32,909 nucleotides of DNA, taken from the NCBI GenBank assembly GCA_030523485.1, contig JAUNIJ010000003.1, forward strand, positions 1-32,909, given 5' to 3'. The notes beneath the pieces are model-generated. The model was not told the DNA's origin. It did not search any database and saw only the letters and a list, made by a program, of their open reading frames with translations. Both the position numbers and the translations under genes were made by a program. Shown here one piece after another: positions 1 through 8,176 of the stretch (within the stretch, counting starts at the first letter, position 1; each line of letters starts with the position of its first letter). The stretch comes from Bacteroidales bacterium (GTDB lineage: Bacteria > Bacteroidota > Bacteroidia > Bacteroidales > Paludibacteraceae).

Positions 1-180
1 GTGCATCGCAAAATGAAATTTATTTCAGGAGAAAAACTTTCGTGACTCCCCACGTGAAATTATTTTCAGCGTGCACGAAACTGAAATTTCCCACAAGAAA
101 TTATTTTCAGCGTGCACGAAAAATTTTATCACCACAAGAAACCACATTTTTGCACTTTCGTCGGCTTTTCGTGCCAAAAT
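1..180. repeat. 41-bp-period direct repeat array (left end)
   Basis: Three consecutive 41-nt units are visible at 15-55, 56-96 and 97-137, preceded by the tail of another unit (1-14) and followed by a decayed unit from 138 to about 180. The two best units share the core TTCAGCGTGCACGAAA, which contains the 8-bp palindrome CGTGCACG, and most units end in CCACAA just before the next GAAATT. The first and fourth units are strongly diverged. The same family is found in the same orientation at the right end of the window. A period of 41 is not a multiple of three, so the array is unlikely to be coding, although open frames run through it. The rest of the stretch up to the TetR promoter (181-339) shows no gene that I can support. 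Confidence 0.85.
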
Positions 181-339
181 CGCCTCGTTTTTTCCTTCGC
201 CTCAAGCCAAAAACTTGGACTTTTATGCATTTTTTGCGGTGCAAAACTTGCAGTTCTTATCCGCAAAAACAATTAGAAGCACTGATGCACAACACATTAC
301 AAACCAAGAAAAATCTGCGAAAAAAATTCTGTCAAAAAA

Positions 340-370
340 TTTGCCAATCTTGTCCGAAATCGTATTTTTG
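340..370 (+). promoter_or_regulatory. Bacteroidota-type promoter of the TetR/RND operon
   Basis: A TTTG -33 box at 340-343 is followed after 19 bp by a perfect TAnnTTTG -7 box (TATTTTTG) at 363-370. This predicts a transcript starting around 375-377, only about 20 nt before the GTG start of the TetR gene. It therefore argues that the long open frame extending upstream into the repeats is not translated. No clear TetR operator palindrome was recognised around it. Confidence 0.65.
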
Positions 371-397
371 CACGCCGAAACTAAAAGAGTGCAAAAA

Positions 398-1009
398 GTG
401 AAAAAAACAGAGATAACAAAGACACGCATCATCGACGTAGCCGTCCGACTGTTCAACACCTTAGGGTACGAAAAGACATCGATGGACGACATCGCCCGTT
501 TTGCCAACAAAGCAAAGCGGTCGCTCTACTACCACTTCACCAGCAAGGAGGAGATATTTCAAAGTGCTGTAGCGCAAGAACTCACCACAATAAAAGAGCA
601 GTTGGAGCCCCTCTTTACCGACGAGAGCCAACTTCCTTCTCAAGTGTTTCGCAGCTACTTTAAGCAGCGCATGGCACTGTTTTCGGCGTCGAGAGTCTAC
701 CCCATCGTGTTAGGCTACGAGTTTTCGGAGCGCCATACCCTACCCTACGAAAACTTCCATTCGTGTCTGAGCAAATTCGAACAATGGGAACACGAGCAGT
801 TTCTGCACGTTTGCGAGCGTTTGCCACAAAAAGAAGGCAACAACCCCGTGGCACTCACCGACATGCTACAAATGCTCATAAAAAGTCTCGACACCATGTT
901 TTTCGTACAAGGCAAATACAACGACTACAAAGACACTTTCCTGTTTACGGTGAACGAGATTACGAAAGGCATCGAGCTACAAATAAGAGAAAATAACCAG
1001 ACAATATAA
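398..1009 (+). CDS. TetR/AcrR-family transcriptional regulator
   Basis: This is a predicted 203-residue DNA-binding repressor. The N-terminus has the TetR helix-turn-helix layout (ITKTRIIDVAVRLFNTLGY, then TSMDDIA and SLYYHFTSKEEIF at about residues 6-50). The C-terminal part is the variable ligand-binding/dimer domain and shows no recognisable ligand class. The open frame reaches back to position 71, but the promoter at 340-370 and the position of the TetR domain place the start at the GTG at 398 (a GTG at 389 is possible). The gene lies 29 nt upstream of the RND adaptor on the same strand, so it is probably co-transcribed with the pump, a layout typical of an autoregulated repressor controlling its own efflux operon. 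The effector is unknown. Confidence 0.85.
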   Translation: MKKTEITKTRIIDVAVRLFNTLGYEKTSMDDIARFANKAKRSLYYHFTSKEEIFQSAVAQELTTIKEQLEPLFTDESQLPSQVFRSYFKQRMALFSASRVYPIVLGYEFSERHTLPYENFHSCLSKFEQWEHEQFLHVCERLPQKEGNNPVALTDMLQMLIKSLDTMFFVQGKYNDYKDTFLFTVNEITKGIELQIRENNQTI

Positions 1010-1038
1010 TCATACAGTAACAGAAACAAAGACTAATT

Positions 1039-2070
1039 ATGCAGAAAGAAATGAGACTCAGCACAATAACATTGTTAGCCGCAACACTATTAAGTTTATG
1101 TTGCAGTGGCTGCACTCATGAAACAGAGAAAACGAGCGAAGCTGTTCGTGTTGAGGTGTACACCACGAGCGACTCAGCACAAGCAGAGATTCGCAACTAC
1201 GTGGGCACCATCGAAGGCGTCGTAACCACCACCTTGAGTTTTCCAGCGGGAGGTTATGTGGAGCACGTACGTGTTCACGAAGGCGACTATGTACATAAAG
1301 GTCAGAGCCTTGTGACGCTCGAGACCACCACAGCGCAAAGTGCGCTTCAAGCTGCCGATGCCACGTTGAAACAAGCAGAAGATGGTTATCGTCGACTGAA
1401 ACAAGTGTACGATCAAGGCAGTTTGGCAGAAGTGAAATGGGTGGAGATGCAGACAAAACTGCAACAAGCACAATCGACCCAACGCATCGCCGCCAAAAAC
1501 CTTGCCGACTGCAACCTTCGTGCCCCCTTTAGCGGCTACGTTGGCGAGTGCTCAGCAGAAAATGGTATGAACCTCCTGCCAATGCAACCCGTGATTACGT
1601 TGCACGACGTCGAGAGGGTGAACGTGTTGTTCACCGTTCCAGAAAACGAGATTGCCTCGTTGAACGTGGGCGACACAGGCACCATCGTGGTGGCAGCATT
1701 AGACAATAAAACCTTTCAAGGCAAAGTGGTAGAACGTGGTGTCGTTGCCGATGCGTTGGCACACAGCTACAACGTGAAAATTGAAATCGACAACCGCGAC
1801 CACGCACTGTTGCCGGGCATGGTGGGTCGTGTGCTTACGACCAACAAGACAGGCGAACGTGGCTACGTGATTCCTGCCAAAGCCGTTCAGACGGGTCGCG
1901 ACGGCACCTTTGTCTGGTTGGTTGTCGACGGTCACGCCACTCGTCGTGCCGTGACGGTAGCACACTACGTGGGTGGTGGTGTTGCCATCACAGGTGTTGA
2001 GCCAGGAGAACAAGTAGTGACATCAGGATACTTAAAAATAGGCGAAGGAACGGAGGTCTGCACAGAATGA
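1039..2070 (+). CDS. RND efflux periplasmic adaptor (membrane fusion protein), putative lipoprotein
   Basis: This is a HlyD/AcrA-type adaptor of 343 residues that would bridge the inner-membrane pump and outer-membrane channel. The N-terminus is a hydrophobic signal ending CCSGC, so Cys25 is the likely lipidation site, though the Cys at -3 makes the lipobox imperfect. After it come a barrel-sandwich/lipoyl half (GGYVEHVRVHEGDYVHKGQ, about 70-90), an alpha-helical hairpin rich in Gln/Ala (about 100-150), the second lipoyl half (NLRAPFSGYVGECSAENG) and beta-barrel/membrane-proximal domains to the C-terminus. A second Met, four codons in, could be the real start. The stop overlaps the start of the pump gene by 4 nt (ATGA), indicating translational coupling. 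Confidence 0.93.
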   Translation: MQKEMRLSTITLLAATLLSLCCSGCTHETEKTSEAVRVEVYTTSDSAQAEIRNYVGTIEGVVTTTLSFPAGGYVEHVRVHEGDYVHKGQSLVTLETTTAQSALQAADATLKQAEDGYRRLKQVYDQGSLAEVKWVEMQTKLQQAQSTQRIAAKNLADCNLRAPFSGYVGECSAENGMNLLPMQPVITLHDVERVNVLFTVPENEIASLNVGDTGTIVVAALDNKTFQGKVVERGVVADALAHSYNVKIEIDNRDHALLPGMVGRVLTTNKTGERGYVIPAKAVQTGRDGTFVWLVVDGHATRRAVTVAHYVGGGVAITGVEPGEQVVTSGYLKIGEGTEVCTE

Positions 2071-5000
2071 GAACATCCAACAATAACATGGTAGGGGAAT
2101 TGATGCGCAACCACAGCGTCGTCTTCCTTCTCGTCGGTGCGTTGGCCATAGCTGGCATCTTTGGACTGATGCAGATGAACAAGGATGAGTTTCCGCAGTT
2201 CACCATCCGCCAAGGTGTTGTGGTAGGCGTCTACCCCGGTGCTAAAACGGAAGAAGTGGAGATGCAACTGGCAAAGCCGTTGGAAAACTTCCTATTCACC
2301 TACCCCGAAGTGAACAAAAAGAAAACCTACTCGTTCGCGCAAGATGGCATGGTCTACATCTTTGTGGAGTTGGAGGAATCGGTGCAGAATAAGAACGAGA
2401 TATGGAGTAAAATACGCCACGGACTCAAAGACTTTAAACTGACATTGCCAAGCGGCGTGTTGGCGGTGTTGGTTCAAGACGACTTTGGTAACACCTCTTC
2501 GGTGTTGGTCACCATCGAAGCCGCCGACAAGACACAACGTGAGTTGGAACAATATCTCGACCAACTTTGTGCACAACTGCGCACCATTCCCACCATGGGC
2601 AACATGAAAATCAGTGGCGTAGAGAACGAAGAAATTGCTGTGACCATAGAACCGGAGAAATTGGCAAGTTACGGCATCAGTTCGCAAACCCTTCTCGCCA
2701 ACCTTTTCACGCAAGGTTTCATCACATCGAGTGGCTCCGCCACTGTCGACGAGATGATACATCCGCTTCACGTATCGTCGACATTGAAAAGCGAGTCGGA
2801 GGTAGCCGAACAAATCATCTACTCCGATCCAAGTGGTCACGTGGTGCGTCTGAAAGATGTGGCAACCATCGAACGTCGCTACGCAGAGCCGTCGAGCTAT
2901 GTGAATAAAGACGGCGCACGTGCACTGGTGCTCTCGTTGGAGATGCGGCCGGGCAACAACATCGTAGCTTTTGGCGAAGAGGTGGAGAAGGTGATGAACA
3001 AATTTCAAAGCACCCTACCGCCAAGCGTACACCTTTATAAAATAAGTAACCAACCGAAAGTTGTAAACGACAGCGTGTGGTCGTTCTTGCGCGACCTCGT
3101 GATTTCCATCCTCGTTGTCATTCTGGTCATGCTCATGCTCTTCCCTGTCCGCTCGGCTTTAGTAGCGGGTAGCGGCATACCCATCTGCACGGCGGTGTCG
3201 TTGGCGCTGATGTACTGCTTTAAGATAGAGCTGAACACCGTGACGTTGGCAGCCTTGATTATGGTGCTTGGTATGATGGTCGACAACTCCATTGTGATGA
3301 TCGACGGATACATCGAATACATCAACCGCGGCATGAGTCGCTGGCACGCCGCTATCAAGAGTGCAAAAGAGCTCTTCTTCCCGCTGTTACTCGCCACAGT
3401 AGCCATCTGCGGCATGTTCTTCCCAACGAAAGCCATATTTACCGGTGTGATGGGCGACTTCATCAAACTGTTCCCTATCACAGTCACCATTTCGCTGATG
3501 ATTTCGTTGGTTTACGCCGTGGCTGTCGTGCCATATCTGGAGTTTCAATTTATTAAGCCTCAGAACACACTGACAAAGAAGAACAAAGTGAGTCAAGCAC
3601 AAGACCGTTTCTTCTTGGCACTACAAAACGGCTTCGAGAAACTGCTGAATTTTTGTTTCCGCCGTCCGAAATTCACCCTGCTATTTGGCATTGGCACCGT
3701 GGTGGTTGGCATACTGATATTCACCACGCTCAACGTACAAATGATGCCAAAAGCAGAACGTCCGTGCTTCGCCGTAGAAATCACGTTGCCAATCGGCTCA
3801 ACACTCGACGAGACTGCCGCAGTGAGCGACAGCCTACAGCGCATACTCTCGAAAGACCGCCGAGTGGAATCAATCACCGCCTTTGTGGGTAGCAGTTCGC
3901 CACGTTTCCAAGCCACCTACGCACCCAACATTCCTGGTTCGAACTACGCACAATTCATCGTAAACACCACAGGCAACAAAGCAACCGAAGAACTGTTGCA
4001 GAAATATGCTTCCTATGCCTCGCACTTTCCGAATGCTTTCGTTCGCTTTAAACAAATGGACTACCAGGCAGTGAGCTGCCCTATCGAAGTGCGCTTTAAA
4101 GGCGACGACATCGAGGAGTTGAAAGCAGAAGGTGATAAGGTGATGGACTTCATGCGTCAACATCCCGACTATTTCACATGGGTTCACAGCGACTTCGGAG
4201 GCTCGCGCCCATATGTCGACATCAAACTGCGAACCGACGAAGCCACACGCCTCGGCATTACCAAAGGAACGGTGTCGACTCACCTGGCTACAACAATGGG
4301 CACATCGCCACTCACGACAATACGCGAAGGCGATTACAGCATACCGGTGAAACTGTACACCAACACCACCTCTGGACAAGGCGAGCTAAGCTACGAAGAT
4401 GTAGGCAACCAACTCATTCCTACCTCGTTTGGAACGTGGGTTCCATTGCGCCAAATAGCCGACATCACACCAGGATGGGAGCCCGCTCGCATCGTGCATC
4501 GTAATGGACTACGCTGTCTGACCGTTGGTGCCGACATGCCTTACGGCGGCTCACAACCAGAAAGCATGGCTAAACTACAAGAATTTATCGATACGGAGGT
4601 GACACCGAACCTACCAGAAGACGTAGAATTGGTTTATGGTGGACTGACAGAGATCAACAACGAGCTGATACCACAACTGATAGCCGTGGTGATTGCGGCA
4701 TTGGTTGTCATCTTCCTCTTCCTGTTGTTCGACTTCAAACGCATCCCTATCGCTGTGTTGTCGCTGTTGGCTTGCACACTCTGTTTCTTTGGTGCTTTCC
4801 TTGGTTTGAAAGTTTTCGGACTCGACTTTGGCATCACGTCGGTGCTTGGCATCGTCAGCTTGATAGGCATTATCGTACGCAACAGCATCATCATGTTTGA
4901 ATATGCAGAAGAACTGCGCGTAAAAATAGGCATGAGCGCACGCGACGCTGCTTACGAAGCAGGCAAACGCCGTATGCGCCCGATATTCCTCACCTCAGCC

Positions 5001-5189
5001 ACTACAGCATTAGGTGTGTTACCAATGATTATCAGCCGTAGCACACTGTGGATGCCTATGGGCGTTATCATCTGCTTCGGCACCGTGTTCTCCATCGTCT
5101 TAATTGTCACCGTGCTACCTGTAGCTTATTGGCAGATATTCAAAAAGTCGAAAACACACGTCAACCCTCAACTATCTATGCAATTATGA
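2067..5189 (+). CDS. RND-family efflux transporter, inner-membrane pump subunit
   Basis: This is a full-length 1040-residue AcrB/MexB-like proton-driven exporter. TM1 (about residues 17-36) is followed by a large periplasmic porter domain, TM2-6 (about 340-500), a second porter/docking domain and TM7-12 (about 535-555 and 870-1030). TM4 reads GMMVDNSIVMID: Asp406 matches AcrB Asp407, but the next residue, Asp408 in AcrB, is Asn407 here. In TM10 the AcrB Lys940 position is Arg938 (IIVRNSIIMFEYA). The sequence therefore belongs to the D-N/R variant common in RND pumps outside the enterobacterial AcrB group. Substrates cannot be told from sequence. The gene sits between the adaptor and channel genes, with 4-nt overlaps at both ends. 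Confidence 0.95.
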   Translation: MRTSNNNMVGELMRNHSVVFLLVGALAIAGIFGLMQMNKDEFPQFTIRQGVVVGVYPGAKTEEVEMQLAKPLENFLFTYPEVNKKKTYSFAQDGMVYIFVELEESVQNKNEIWSKIRHGLKDFKLTLPSGVLAVLVQDDFGNTSSVLVTIEAADKTQRELEQYLDQLCAQLRTIPTMGNMKISGVENEEIAVTIEPEKLASYGISSQTLLANLFTQGFITSSGSATVDEMIHPLHVSSTLKSESEVAEQIIYSDPSGHVVRLKDVATIERRYAEPSSYVNKDGARALVLSLEMRPGNNIVAFGEEVEKVMNKFQSTLPPSVHLYKISNQPKVVNDSVWSFLRDLVISILVVILVMLMLFPVRSALVAGSGIPICTAVSLALMYCFKIELNTVTLAALIMVLGMMVDNSIVMIDGYIEYINRGMSRWHAAIKSAKELFFPLLLATVAICGMFFPTKAIFTGVMGDFIKLFPITVTISLMISLVYAVAVVPYLEFQFIKPQNTLTKKNKVSQAQDRFFLALQNGFEKLLNFCFRRPKFTLLFGIGTVVVGILIFTTLNVQMMPKAERPCFAVEITLPIGSTLDETAAVSDSLQRILSKDRRVESITAFVGSSSPRFQATYAPNIPGSNYAQFIVNTTGNKATEELLQKYASYASHFPNAFVRFKQMDYQAVSCPIEVRFKGDDIEELKAEGDKVMDFMRQHPDYFTWVHSDFGGSRPYVDIKLRTDEATRLGITKGTVSTHLATTMGTSPLTTIREGDYSIPVKLYTNTTSGQGELSYEDVGNQLIPTSFGTWVPLRQIADITPGWEPARIVHRNGLRCLTVGADMPYGGSQPESMAKLQEFIDTEVTPNLPEDVELVYGGLTEINNELIPQLIAVVIAALVVIFLFLLFDFKRIPIAVLSLLACTLCFFGAFLGLKVFGLDFGITSVLGIVSLIGIIVRNSIIMFEYAEELRVKIGMSARDAAYEAGKRRMRPIFLTSATTALGVLPMIISRSTLWMPMGVIICFGTVFSIVLIVTVLPVAYWQIFKKSKTHVNPQLSMQL

Positions 5190-6535
5190 AAAAGAATAAA
5201 TACATACACATCAGTTTACTCGCTTTGGCGCTGACATTGGCAAACATCGCATCGGCACAAACACTGACACTCGACTCCTGTTTGTCGCTCGCCTTACAAA
5301 ACAACGTGGCTGTCAAAAACGCTTCGTTGGAAGTTGAAGCCGCCAAAGAAGTGAAGAAACAAGTGTTTACAAAATACTTTCCGCAAGTGTCGCTCAACGC
5401 CAATGCCTACCACGCACTGGATCCGTTGATTGAACTCACTATCGACGACATCGACAACACCAACATACGACAAGTAGTGTCAACACTCTACGATCTATTC
5501 GGACAAAACCTTGGCTTCGACGACAAAATCACCTTCCTACACTATGGTGTCGTGGCTGGCGCTACAGCAGTGCAACCCGTCTATATGGGAGGACAAATAG
5601 TGAACGGCAACAAACTTGCCGCTGTTGGCGTAGAGGCAGCAGAATACAAAGGGAAAGTGACAAGCGATGAGGTGCTGTTGCAAACAGAAGAGAGCTACTG
5701 GTTGGTTATCTCGCTCCGCGAAAAAAAGAAAACCATTCTCGAGGTGCAAGGACTACTCGATACATTATATAAAGATGTAAAGGGAGCTTGCGATGCCGGA
5801 CTGGTGACACGCAACGACTTGCTGAAAGTGACGCTGAAACAAAACGAGTTGGCACAAAACCTACTGAAAGTAAACAACGGCATCAAACTCGCCTCAATGG
5901 CATTGTGCCAAAGCATCGGCATACCATACACCGACGAATTAATGCTTGCCGACACACTGAGCACTTCCGCCGACGAACTAATGACCATCTACCGTGACGC
6001 CGACGTGGCTGTAGCTAACAGAAACGAATCGCATCTGTTAGACCTGAACGACGAAGCCGAACGTCTGAAACGTAAAATGACCATTGGTGAAACATTGCCA
6101 CACATCTTGGTTGGCGGCATGTACGGCTACGCAAACATTTTAGAGAAGAACACATTTAACGGTGCACTCTTTGCCACCGTGTCGGTGCCCATAAGTGGTT
6201 GGGGCGAAACAGCACATAAACTCAAAGAACAACGTCTGCGTCAAGAAATAGCTGCTAACAACCACCGAGACCTCAACGAAAAGATGCAACTGCAAACGCA
6301 ACAAGCATGGAACGAACTGCAAGAAGCCTATCACCAAACACTGCTGGCAGAACAAGCCGTGAACACTGCACGCGACAACATGAACGTTTGCTATCACAAC
6401 TATCAAGCTGGCTTAATCAGTCTCTCGGAATTGTTGGAAGCACAAGTGCTCTATCGTCAAGCCGTCGACCAACGCAACGACTACCGCATTGCCTACCGTG
6501 TGAGTCTTACAAAATACCGACAATTAACACGATGA
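5186..6535 (+). CDS. TolC/OprM-family outer-membrane efflux channel
   Basis: This is an outer-membrane factor of 449 residues. The ATG at 5186 overlaps the pump stop codon (ATGA) and gives a clean signal peptide, MKKNKYIHISLLALALTLA through ASAQ. An upstream in-frame start at 5048 would lie inside the pump gene and is rejected. The mature protein starts with LTLDSCLSLALQNN, the characteristic first OEP helix, and contains the two duplicated coiled-coil OEP repeats (about 25-215 and 230-445), including LREKKKTILEVQGLL and QQAWNELQEAYHQTLLAEQA. No lipobox Cys is present, so it is TolC-like rather than a lipid-anchored OprM. It completes the tripartite pump and is the last gene before the terminator at 6588. 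Confidence 0.93.
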   Translation: MKKNKYIHISLLALALTLANIASAQTLTLDSCLSLALQNNVAVKNASLEVEAAKEVKKQVFTKYFPQVSLNANAYHALDPLIELTIDDIDNTNIRQVVSTLYDLFGQNLGFDDKITFLHYGVVAGATAVQPVYMGGQIVNGNKLAAVGVEAAEYKGKVTSDEVLLQTEESYWLVISLREKKKTILEVQGLLDTLYKDVKGACDAGLVTRNDLLKVTLKQNELAQNLLKVNNGIKLASMALCQSIGIPYTDELMLADTLSTSADELMTIYRDADVAVANRNESHLLDLNDEAERLKRKMTIGETLPHILVGGMYGYANILEKNTFNGALFATVSVPISGWGETAHKLKEQRLRQEIAANNHRDLNEKMQLQTQQAWNELQEAYHQTLLAEQAVNTARDNMNVCYHNYQAGLISLSELLEAQVLYRQAVDQRNDYRIAYRVSLTKYRQLTR

Positions 6536-6587
6536 TACATCACCGAAAACAACGATAAATAACCACCACTATTCATTCGTTTTCTTT

Positions 6588-6626
6588 GTCCCGTTTTCAT
6601 CATTTGGATGTAAAACGGGACTTTTT
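6588..6626 (+). terminator. Rho-independent terminator of the RND operon
   Basis: A perfect 10-bp stem (GTCCCGTTTT at 6588-6597 with AAAACGGGAC at 6612-6621), a 14-nt loop and a T run (6622-6626) lie 52 nt after the channel gene. Confidence 0.85.
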
Positions 6627-6657
6627 CTTCCTATCAACCAAGAAAACCGCCGTAACA

Positions 6658-6689
6658 ATTGGCTATTTGAAAAAATATGGCTATTTTCG
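6658..6689 (+). promoter_or_regulatory. Possible promoter of the tldD operon
   Basis: ATTG (6658-6661, one mismatch to TTTG), a 20-bp spacer and TATTTTCG (6682-6689, one mismatch to TAnnTTTG) form a weak Bacteroidota-type promoter about 50 nt upstream of tldD. An alternative -7 box is TATAATTG at 6695-6702. The preceding operon is terminated, so some promoter is needed in this 110-bp interval. Confidence 0.35.
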
Positions 6690-6737
6690 CACTTTATAAT
6701 TGTACAGAATAAAAACATCTGACTCAACTTTTGACCG

Positions 6738-8162
6738 ATGAAAACATCAACAAAAGATATCGATTGGGCTTTGGCACATTTTCATGTGTCGCAACCACTG
6801 CTCCAGCAAACATTAACAACTGCATTGGCACACGGAGGACAATTTGCTGATTTGTTTTTCGAACACACCAACGCATTTGCTATGACCGTGCGCGACGGAG
6901 AAGTGTCGTCGTGTTCGCGTAATGTTGACTACGGCGTAGGAGTTCGTTGCGTTGCCAACGAACACACTGGCTATGCATATTGTGAAGAAATCACTGCCGA
7001 CAATCTTCTTCATGCGGCAGAAGCTGCCTCACAGATTGCCAACACAACAGCCACACAACCATCTGCACCCTTTCAGATAAAGCCATACAAAAACCATTAC
7101 GCCATAACGACTCCACTGGAACAAATCGAAGTAACGGCTTTTCGCAAATGGTTGGAACTCTCGTCGGAATGGGCACATCAACAAGATTCACGCGTAGTGA
7201 AACTATCGGCAGCAGTAGCCTATAAATACTCACACATTCTGATTGCCACCTCCGATGGGGTGCTCGCCTACGATTTTCGTCCGATTACCACCTTCTCAGT
7301 ACAATGCGTAATGATGCAGAACGGACACTACGAATCGTCGTCAGAAGCATTGTCGTATCGCATGGGAGCCGAGTTTTTTTCCGACGACATGGTGAAGAAT
7401 GTAACCTCGAAAGCGGTGAAGAAGACAGCACGATTGTTCGACGCCGTACAACCCAAAGGAGGCGAAATGACTGTTGTGATGGGCGCTGGCAGTTCTGGCA
7501 TTTTGCTACACGAAGCCATCGGACACGCTTTTGAAGCCGACTTTAACAGAAAAAACACATCGATATTCTCCAACAAACTGGGTAAAAGCATCTGCTCATC
7601 AGACATTACGATTATTGACTCAGGCATACAACCCCAAAATCGTGGTGCAGTAAACGTAGACGACGAAGGCATCGCAGGACAAGAAACCGTGATCGTTGAC
7701 CACGGCACGCTGTCAAGCTATTTGCACGACCGCATCTCAGCAGCACACTACGGCGTAGAACCTACAGGCAACGGCCGACGCGACAACTTTCGCCAACCAC
7801 CAGTGCCACGCATGCGCTCTACCTATATGCTATCAGGGGAAAAGACTGCCGACGACCTCATAAAAGATGTCAAACAAGGCATTTTCCTTTCCGACTTTTC
7901 CAACGGACAAGTTAACATCGGCGTAGGCGATTTCACTTTCTACGCCCGCTTTGGATACCTGATAGAAAACGGACAACTCACACAACCCGTCAAAGACATC
8001 AACGTAATAGGCAACGGACCACAAGCCCTCGCCGACATCACCGCCGTGGCTGACAACCTCGAAATGGCAAACTCAACATGGATGTGCGGCAAAGCAGGAC
8101 AAAACGTACCTGTTTGTTGCGGTATGCCAACAGTGACGGTAAAGAAAATGATGGTGGGATAA
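6738..8162 (+). CDS. tldD: TldD-like zinc metalloprotease subunit
   Basis: This is the catalytic subunit of a TldD/TldE (PmbA) heterodimer, 474 residues. The zinc motif HExxxH is seen as HEAIGH at residues 258-263, followed by AFEAD. A C-terminal MCGKAGQ provides Cys450, matching the third metal ligand of E. coli TldD. In E. coli the TldD/E complex is a cytoplasmic peptidase that cleaves unfolded peptides and trims the leader of microcin B17. Here the partner gene starts 14 nt downstream and the pair heads an apparent six-gene unit that also holds lpxH, two lipoproteins and a radical SAM enzyme. The wider role in Bacteroidota is not known to me. Confidence 0.93.
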   Translation: MKTSTKDIDWALAHFHVSQPLLQQTLTTALAHGGQFADLFFEHTNAFAMTVRDGEVSSCSRNVDYGVGVRCVANEHTGYAYCEEITADNLLHAAEAASQIANTTATQPSAPFQIKPYKNHYAITTPLEQIEVTAFRKWLELSSEWAHQQDSRVVKLSAAVAYKYSHILIATSDGVLAYDFRPITTFSVQCVMMQNGHYESSSEALSYRMGAEFFSDDMVKNVTSKAVKKTARLFDAVQPKGGEMTVVMGAGSSGILLHEAIGHAFEADFNRKNTSIFSNKLGKSICSSDITIIDSGIQPQNRGAVNVDDEGIAGQETVIVDHGTLSSYLHDRISAAHYGVEPTGNGRRDNFRQPPVPRMRSTYMLSGEKTADDLIKDVKQGIFLSDFSNGQVNIGVGDFTFYARFGYLIENGQLTQPVKDINVIGNGPQALADITAVADNLEMANSTWMCGKAGQNVPVCCGMPTVTVKKMMVG

Positions 8163-8176
8163 AACAACAAAACACA

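Noticed and set aside
1-180. Repeat arrays as a CRISPR locus
   Set aside because: Adjacent 41-nt units are similar along their whole length, with no unique spacers, and no cas genes are present.
71-397. Upstream extension of the TetR open frame by about 109 residues
   Set aside because: The extension runs through the 41-bp repeats and across a good promoter at 340-370, and the TetR domain starts right after the GTG at 398.
2292-3008. A 238-codon open frame on the minus strand inside the RND pump gene
   Set aside because: It lies fully antisense to a strong conserved gene, and its translation (His/Cys/Arg rich) has no recognisable domain.
5048-5185. Longer N-terminus for the outer-membrane channel
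   Set aside because: It would overlap the pump gene, and the ATG at 5186 gives a normal signal peptide with an ATGA overlap.
6682-6702. TATAATTG as the main -7 box of tldD
   Set aside because: No TTTG-like box at 19-20 bp upstream (the nearest TTTG is 25 bp away); kept only as an alternative to 6658-6689.
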